Below the pieces are notes generated by a model. It saw only the letters and a program-made list of their open reading frames with translations, made no database searches and was not told the origin of the DNA. The translations under genes and the position numbers were made by a program. A stretch of DNA of 64,000 bases from an uncultured Erysipelotrichaceae bacterium (lineage in GTDB: Bacteria > Bacillota_I > Bacilli_A > RFN20 > CAG-826), in contig CADAIJ010000002.1 of NCBI GenBank assembly GCA_902787955.1, positions 1 to 64,000 on the forward strand. Direction: 5' to 3'. Shown piece by piece: positions 59,792 through 64,000 of the stretch. Numbering within the stretch: position 1 is the first letter of the stretch; each line of letters starts with the position of its first letter.

Positions 59792-60904
59792 TTATTTTTT
59801 AACTGGTTTTGCATTAACAGTAACAACATCTTTGTTACGGTAGTCAGCGGTTGTAACATCGTTCGCGTTTTCTGGACGAAGTGTTCTCATTGATAACCAC
59901 ATGACACGGAGACCCATAACGAGTGGGAAGGTAACTTGAGAGAAGCTTGCAAGTAAGAAGCCCATAGCCATACCGATAACGGATGGAGCAGGTGCTGCCC
60001 AGTAAGCAATCTTTTGAGTTTCCCAGAATGTATAAATGCGATATGGGTTGTTTTTACCTCTAGTTAAGATAAATAACATGATACCCATAAAGACTGTTAA
60101 AGCGATGTTAACACCAAACATTAATAAGGTTGTTTGCCATAATGCGGTGTATTTATTTTGGGTGTATCCAACATTAAATGAATCTTTCCAGTTCTTTAAA
60201 ACACCATCAGTATAGGTTCTTAGAGTAGCAGGAGTGAAGGTTGAATTTGGATTTAAATCACCAACAACAGCGAGGTTTTTGAAGTTATAACCAACTTCGA
60301 ATGTTTTATAGTCACCATAGAAGGCACCTTTAGAAGTATTGGAACTACTAATAAAGATAGAACCTTGATATGTATAACGAGAGAAGACTAAGAATGAAGT
60401 CTTACGATATTCAGTAACTTCTTTTTCATCAACAGTATGCTTATATTGAGTAATCATATCTAAGTATTGTTGAGTGATTGTACCATCAAGATAATAGACT
60501 TCTAAGGCTGTTAATTCTTTCTTTTCATTATTGACGATGACTTCATAAGTAGATCTATAGCAGTGGAGACCGTTTTCGTTAGTAGTGGTGAACTTATTGT
60601 CCCAAGTTTCTTGAGCAATTGTTAAATAATGACCACTTTCGGAATCACTAACAACAATATCGAAATTAGATTTATAGATTTCTTCAGAGAATCTTTGTAA
60701 ACCTAAATCGTAGTTATAGATGGTTTGAGTGTTAATAAAATCTGCACCATTACGGTTAATGGTAAAGACAAATGTTGGAAGGATAGAAATGATCATGCTA
60801 AAGAAGAACATGATTATAGCAAAATACCAAGGTTTGCTTCTTCCACCTTCAACGCAAGCCTGGTTATTGATTAAGCTTCTTAAGATTAGTTTAAAATTTT
60901 TCAT
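59792..60904 (-). CDS. Membrane protein with large external domain, DUF1189-like plan
   Basis: 370 residues. Transmembrane helix at about 27-50, an external domain of about 200 residues, then three helices (about 255-280, 295-320, 320-340) and a cytoplasmic tail. This resembles the plan of DUF1189 proteins of Firmicutes; the resemblance is topological only. GAGG just 2 nt before the ATG, with TATAAT 11 nt upstream. Function unknown. Confidence 0.6.
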   Translation of the reverse strand: MKNFKLILRSLINNQACVEGGRSKPWYFAIIMFFFSMIISILPTFVFTINRNGADFINTQTIYNYDLGLQRFSEEIYKSNFDIVVSDSESGHYLTIAQETWDNKFTTTNENGLHCYRSTYEVIVNNEKKELTALEVYYLDGTITQQYLDMITQYKHTVDEKEVTEYRKTSFLVFSRYTYQGSIFISSSNTSKGAFYGDYKTFEVGYNFKNLAVVGDLNPNSTFTPATLRTYTDGVLKNWKDSFNVGYTQNKYTALWQTTLLMFGVNIALTVFMGIMLFILTRGKNNPYRIYTFWETQKIAYWAAPAPSVIGMAMGFLLASFSQVTFPLVMGLRVMWLSMRTLRPENANDVTTADYRNKDVVTVNAKPVKK

Positions 60905-61043
60905 AGCCTCAATATATTATATTAATAAAATTAACATTTCAAATAATAACAGTCGATTTTTCCCAAATAGTAGACTTCCTATGTGTTTTTTTAAAAATTT
61001 TTTGTTTTTCTTTTTGTTAAATTGATTAAGTAACGAAATATTA

Positions 61044-61072
61044 TTGAAATTATTCAAAATATTTTTTATCAT
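61044..61072 (+). promoter_or_regulatory. Promoter of the tmRNA gene
   Basis: TTGAAA (61044-61049), 17-bp spacer, TATCAT (61067-61072); predicted start at about 61079, a few bases before the mature 5' end. The rest of 60905-61043 is AT-rich with nothing recognisable. Confidence 0.6.
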
Positions 61073-61084
61073 TATTGCACCAAT

Positions 61085-61481
61085 GGGGTCGAACAAGTTT
61101 CGACAGGGATGTAGTTTGGCTTTAACTGCAGCAGAGTGATGACTTAATCATCGAAAAAACAATAACTGACAATAGTTATATGAGAGCACCACGTGCTCAA
61201 TTCGCTTCCTGCGCTGCTTAATTAGCTCCGACATAGGATCCGACGCATAGCGTTGGGCAGGACGTGCTTCAAGGTTTTCTTCCTTCACGCTTGAATGTCA
61301 TGTCATACCAAAGGAATAGGCGCTAAAAGTTGATGAGTTAGTTAGCGATGAAAACTCGTTCATCTAGTGATTGACGGTTTGATGATATCATGTCAGTCAT
61401 GAATACCGAATATCGTCTAAGCTGTAGACGTTATTGTGGGACCATCTCTGGACACGGGTGCAACTCCCGCCGGCTCCACCA
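61085..61481 (+). ncRNA. ssrA: Transfer-messenger RNA (tmRNA)
   Basis: The 5' end GGGGTCG..TTTCGACAGGGA pairs with the 3' CGGCTCC, and CCA is encoded (61479-61481). The T-arm is GGGTGCAACTCCC (61456-61468). The tag frame ends GCT CAA TTC GCT TCC TGC GCT GCT TAA (stop about 61220), giving a peptide ending AQFASCAA; read back to a GAC it is DNSYMRAPRAQFASCAA, but the resume codon is uncertain. tmRNA rescues ribosomes stalled on broken mRNAs and tags the products for proteolysis. About 397 nt, the usual size. Confidence 0.96.
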
Positions 61482-61493
61482 ATTGATGATATT

Positions 61494-61518
61494 AGTGCTG
61501 AAAAACTCGGCACTTTTT
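61494..61518 (+). terminator. Intrinsic terminator of the tmRNA gene
   Basis: AGTGCTGA (61494-61501) pairs with TCGGCACT (61507-61514), loop AAAAC, then T-run. Confidence 0.88.
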
Positions 61519-61577
61519 ATTTATTTTATTTTCTTAATTAAGTAAACTAGTATTAACAACTCAAAGGGGGTAAACAT

Positions 61578-62081
61578 ATGGCAGAATATGCTGGTTTAGA
61601 GTACTTGTATCAAGCTAAAAAGAGAAAAGCTCTATTTTTCAAGAGATACTATACTCGTTTTGAAGTCATCTATTATGATGAAAAGTTTTACAAGAAGAAA
61701 AAATGGCCTGGTCATTTAGGCAAAATGGGATTTAAGTTCCTTGGTAAAGGTCATTTCGGTGATTCACCAACTCGCTTAACATTCGAATTAGGTAAAGAAC
61801 CAAGTGCATTAGAACCAAAAGTACATTACAGCCCTTCTAAAGAAGAAGCTGCAAAATTTGTAAATGGTATCGGTGGACAATTTGAAATTCTTGATGCTGC
61901 TAAATATGCAGACAAGAAATATAAAACCATGTTCACTGTTTATAATGTCTTTGATAACGAAAACAAGAGATATGTCGTCTTTGTTATCGGCATGTGGGAA
62001 GGAAAAGGCAAATTTGATAAAGCAGTTAAATTTGCGGAAAATGATTTACGTAAAGCTTTCCACGACAAATCTAATTTCTAA
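61578..62081 (+). CDS. Basic cytoplasmic protein, unknown
   Basis: 167 residues, Lys- and aromatic-rich, no signal peptide or membrane helix. The first 60 residues (YQAKKRKALFFKRYYTRFEVIYYDEKFYKKKKW) are strongly basic, the rest mixed alpha/beta. AAAGGGGG 8 nt before the ATG indicates strong translation. Stands between tmRNA and rlmH. Not recognised; the basic surface could bind nucleic acid, but that is a guess. Confidence 0.7.
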   Translation: MAEYAGLEYLYQAKKRKALFFKRYYTRFEVIYYDEKFYKKKKWPGHLGKMGFKFLGKGHFGDSPTRLTFELGKEPSALEPKVHYSPSKEEAAKFVNGIGGQFEILDAAKYADKKYKTMFTVYNVFDNENKRYVVFVIGMWEGKGKFDKAVKFAENDLRKAFHDKSNF

Positions 62082-62137
62082 TCTAAATTTTTGGTAAATA
62101 GAATATTATTCTAAGCATTCTTAGGTAGATTATTTTA

Positions 62138-62177
62138 AAATAGCGATTTTTCTTGTTGCGAAATCTCGCTATTTTTT
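62138..62177 (+). terminator. Terminator overlapping the rlmH promoter
   Basis: AAATAGCGA (62138-62146) pairs perfectly with TCGCTATTT (62166-62174), followed by T. The loop and 3' arm hold the -35 of the next gene. Confidence 0.75.
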
Positions 62178-62184
62178 ATATATT
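62156..62184 (+). promoter_or_regulatory. Promoter of rlmH, leaderless geometry
   Basis: TTGCGA (62156-62161), 17-bp spacer, TATATT (62179-62184). The ATG at 62192 is 7 nt downstream and no Shine-Dalgarno exists. Confidence 0.55.
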
Positions 62185-62191
62185 CTCATAT

Positions 62192-62671
62192 ATGAGAATC
62201 AATATATACGCTATTGGAAAGGTTAAAGACAAGTTCTTACAAGAGGGAATTTCCTTTTATATTATTAAATTAAAGAATTACGCGGACGTGCGCATTATTG
62301 AAGTTCCAGATTCTCCTGTAAGAGATAATCCAAATAGCTTTGATATTGAAAAAGCAAAGAATACTGAAGGTGAAAAAGTCCTCAAACAATTAAAGCCATC
62401 TGACTTTGTAATTAATCTTGATCTAAATAAGAAAGAGATGACTAGTGAAGAGTTTTCTAGCTTTATGATTGATTCCCTGGTTAAAGGTGGATCACAAATA
62501 TCCTTTGTTATTGGTGGTTCATATGGCTTATCTGATGATTTAAAAAAGCGTGCAAATGCATCAATTTCCTTATCAAAAATGACTTTTTTGCATCAAATGA
62601 CAAGACTCATCCTTTTAGAACAAATTTATCGCGGTTTTAAGATATACTCGCACGAAACGTATCATAAGTAG
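62192..62671 (+). CDS. rlmH: 23S rRNA pseudouridine-1915 N3-methyltransferase RlmH
   Basis: 159 residues from 62192 (MRINIYAIGKVKDKFL); the frame extends to 62153 inside the terminator. SPOUT knot motifs: NLDLNKKEMTSEEFS, ISFVIGGSYGLSDDL, LSLSKMTFLHQMTRLILLEQIYRGFKIYSHETYHK (conserved C-terminal block, residues about 128-159). Full length. It methylates the pseudouridine of helix 69 in the assembled 70S ribosome using S-adenosylmethionine. Confidence 0.97.
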   Translation: MRINIYAIGKVKDKFLQEGISFYIIKLKNYADVRIIEVPDSPVRDNPNSFDIEKAKNTEGEKVLKQLKPSDFVINLDLNKKEMTSEEFSSFMIDSLVKGGSQISFVIGGSYGLSDDLKKRANASISLSKMTFLHQMTRLILLEQIYRGFKIYSHETYHK

Positions 62672-62693
62672 GCGCAATATATGCCTATGTTTT
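62669..62693 (+). terminator. Terminator after rlmH
   Basis: TAGGC (62669-62673, overlapping the stop codon) pairs with GCCTA (62683-62687), then GTTTT. Short stem. The following 62694-62895 is AT-rich; I could not place a convincing promoter or NrdR box in it. Confidence 0.5.
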
Positions 62694-62895
62694 AAAAATA
62701 CCTTTATTTTCAAGAAAATATCGACACTTTTTAACAAGATTTCATACAGTGTATTAAAATAATAAGTATTTATATTGAATACGTGCGCACACTAATATAA
62801 AATAACTCTACACGTTTGACCAAATGTCGAAACTGTTCCCATTAAAATACTCATAATTTCATAATTTTTATATACTAAACTAGGAGGATGAAATC

Positions 62896-64000
62896 ATGTT
62901 TAGAATTAAAAAACGCGATGGCTCAATTGTTGATTTTGATTTAAAGAAAATTGAAAGAGCTATTGAAAAAGCTTTTATCGCCGAACACAAGGAATTTACC
63001 CAAGAAATTATTGAATTATTAGCATTAAAAACAACTGCCAATTTTAACTCTAAAATCAAAGACAACATCGTTTCCGTTGAAGAAATTCAGGACGCTGTTG
63101 AAATTGCTTTAGTTCAATCTGGCTATGTTGATGTTGCTAAATCCTACATTCTCTACCGTAAACAACACGAATCACTCCGCCAAATGAAGTCAACTGAACT
63201 CGACTATAAAGATACAGTTGATAAATACTTAAAGTTAAATGACTGGAGAGTTAAAGAAAACTCCACAGTTACTTATTCTGTTGGTGGCTTAATTCTTTCT
63301 AATAGTGGTGCGATTACTGCTAACTATTGGTTAAGTGAAGTTTATGATCCAGAAATCGAACAAGCACATCGTAATGCCGATATTCATATTCATGATCTTT
63401 CTATGCTTACAGGTTACTGTGCAGGTTGGTCCTTAAAACAACTCATTAAAGAAGGTTTAGGTGGTGTTACTGGCAAGATTACATCTGCTCCAGCTTCTCA
63501 CTTATCTACTTTATGTAACCAAATGGTTAACTTCTTAGGTATCATGCAAAATGAATGGGCTGGCGCTCAAGCCTTCTCTTCCTTTGATACTTATTTAGCA
63601 CCATTTGTTAGAACAGATCATTTAAGCTATAAAGAAGTCAAACAATGCATCCAATCCTTCATTTATGGTGTTAATACACCATCTAGATGGGGTACTCAAG
63701 CACCATTTACTAACATTACTTTAGACTGGACCGTTCCAAATGATATGGCGGAACTTAACGCTATCGTCGGTGGTAAGGAAATGGACTTCAAGTACAAAGA
63801 TTGTGTTGAAGAAATGAGAATGGTTAACAAAGCCTTCATCGAAATCATGATCGAAGGTGATGCTAATGGCCGTGGATTCCAATATCCAATCCCAACCTAT
63901 TCTATTACTAGAGACTTCGACTGGTCTGAAACTGAAAATAACAAATTATTATTCGAAATGACCGCTAAATACGGTACACCATATTTCTCTAACTACATCA
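62896..64000 (+). CDS. nrdD: Anaerobic ribonucleoside-triphosphate reductase, N-terminal part
   Basis: The frame is open from the ATG (AGGAGG 8 nt upstream) to the window end, so at least 368 residues of a protein usually about 700. Residues 1-90 form an ATP-cone regulatory domain (FRIKKRDGSIVDFDLKKIERAI). The catalytic domain begins with NADIHIHDLSMLTGYCAGW (substrate-site Cys), followed by GAQAFSSFDTYLAPF and GRGFQYPIPTYSITRDF. The glycyl-radical C-terminus is outside the window. It makes deoxynucleotides without oxygen, which supports an anaerobic host. Confidence 0.96.
   Translation, partial: MFRIKKRDGSIVDFDLKKIERAIEKAFIAEHKEFTQEIIELLALKTTANFNSKIKDNIVSVEEIQDAVEIALVQSGYVDVAKSYILYRKQHESLRQMKSTELDYKDTVDKYLKLNDWRVKENSTVTYSVGGLILSNSGAITANYWLSEVYDPEIEQAHRNADIHIHDLSMLTGYCAGWSLKQLIKEGLGGVTGKITSAPASHLSTLCNQMVNFLGIMQNEWAGAQAFSSFDTYLAPFVRTDHLSYKEVKQCIQSFIYGVNTPSRWGTQAPFTNITLDWTVPNDMAELNAIVGGKEMDFKYKDCVEEMRMVNKAFIEIMIEGDANGRGFQYPIPTYSITRDFDWSETENNKLLFEMTAKYGTPYFSNYI

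Noticed and set aside
62694-62880. NrdR box upstream of nrdD
   Set aside because: ACACTAATATA and ACAGTGTATT resemble half-sites, but no complete paired box at helical spacing could be found by eye.
1-64000. UGA read as tryptophan (Mycoplasma-type code)
   Set aside because: Genes use TGG for Trp and several end properly at TGA; conserved proteins are full length under the standard code.

Overview
The window is a 64-kb piece of a low-GC, Gram-positive-type anaerobe. UGA is an ordinary stop and Trp is TGG, lipoproteins with lipobox cysteines are abundant, and the gdpP-rplI-dnaB-walJ order is that of Bacillota. An anaerobic ribonucleotide reductase, many secreted InlB/Big2-type proteins and a large glycan locus suggest a gut or rumen Bacilli lineage (Erysipelotrichales/RF39-like). 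The taxon is my inference; there is no rRNA here to confirm it. I see no tRNA, rRNA, CRISPR array or prophage.

Layout. 1-6.9 kb: array of surface/secreted genes sharing one intergenic cassette (hairpin terminator followed by a tandem TGTGNCACA box). It holds a frameshifted OB-fold/Ig pseudogene, an IS3-family element sitting in a terminator loop, two secreted proteins, and a small Nif11-leader-like peptide with a zinc-ribbon core. 6.9-18.4 kb: a two-gene secreted pair divergent from a membrane-anchored XRE regulator, an acyltransferase, a second XRE membrane protein, a lipase-like lipoprotein and a HAD phosphatase lipoprotein. 18.5-30.4 kb: Fe-alcohol dehydrogenase, YhhN protein, C39-type protease, a cyclic-di-GMP riboswitch in front of two secreted (TasA/SipW-like) proteins, AlkD-like repair protein, a second lipase-like lipoprotein, YwaF-like protein and a carbohydrate esterase.

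30.4-50.9 kb: one large glycan-utilisation locus. A divergent control region packed with GTAAAC/GTTTAC boxes and a LacI regulator precede two GH130 phosphorylases, an ABC importer (two permeases, binding lipoprotein, oversized ATPase), a clan GH-A glycosidase, two carbohydrate-binding lipoproteins, three esterase-type enzymes and three small membrane proteins. GH130 plus esterases suggests (acetylated) beta-mannan, degraded outside, imported as oligosaccharides and phosphorolysed inside.

50.9-52.3 kb: a stand-alone reverse transcriptase preceded by a compact RNA with a closing stem, a pseudoknot, a hairpin and a U-tract. It looks like a defence-type (DRT/unknown-group) RT with its own non-coding RNA and is the best candidate for something new. 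52.4-64 kb: core genes (c-di-AMP phosphodiesterase, bL9, DnaB, WalJ, Cof phosphatase, UDP-glucose dehydrogenase, tmRNA, RlmH, NrdD cut by the window end). A recurring trait is -10 boxes ending only 6-12 nt before the ATG with no Shine-Dalgarno, i.e. apparently leaderless mRNAs.
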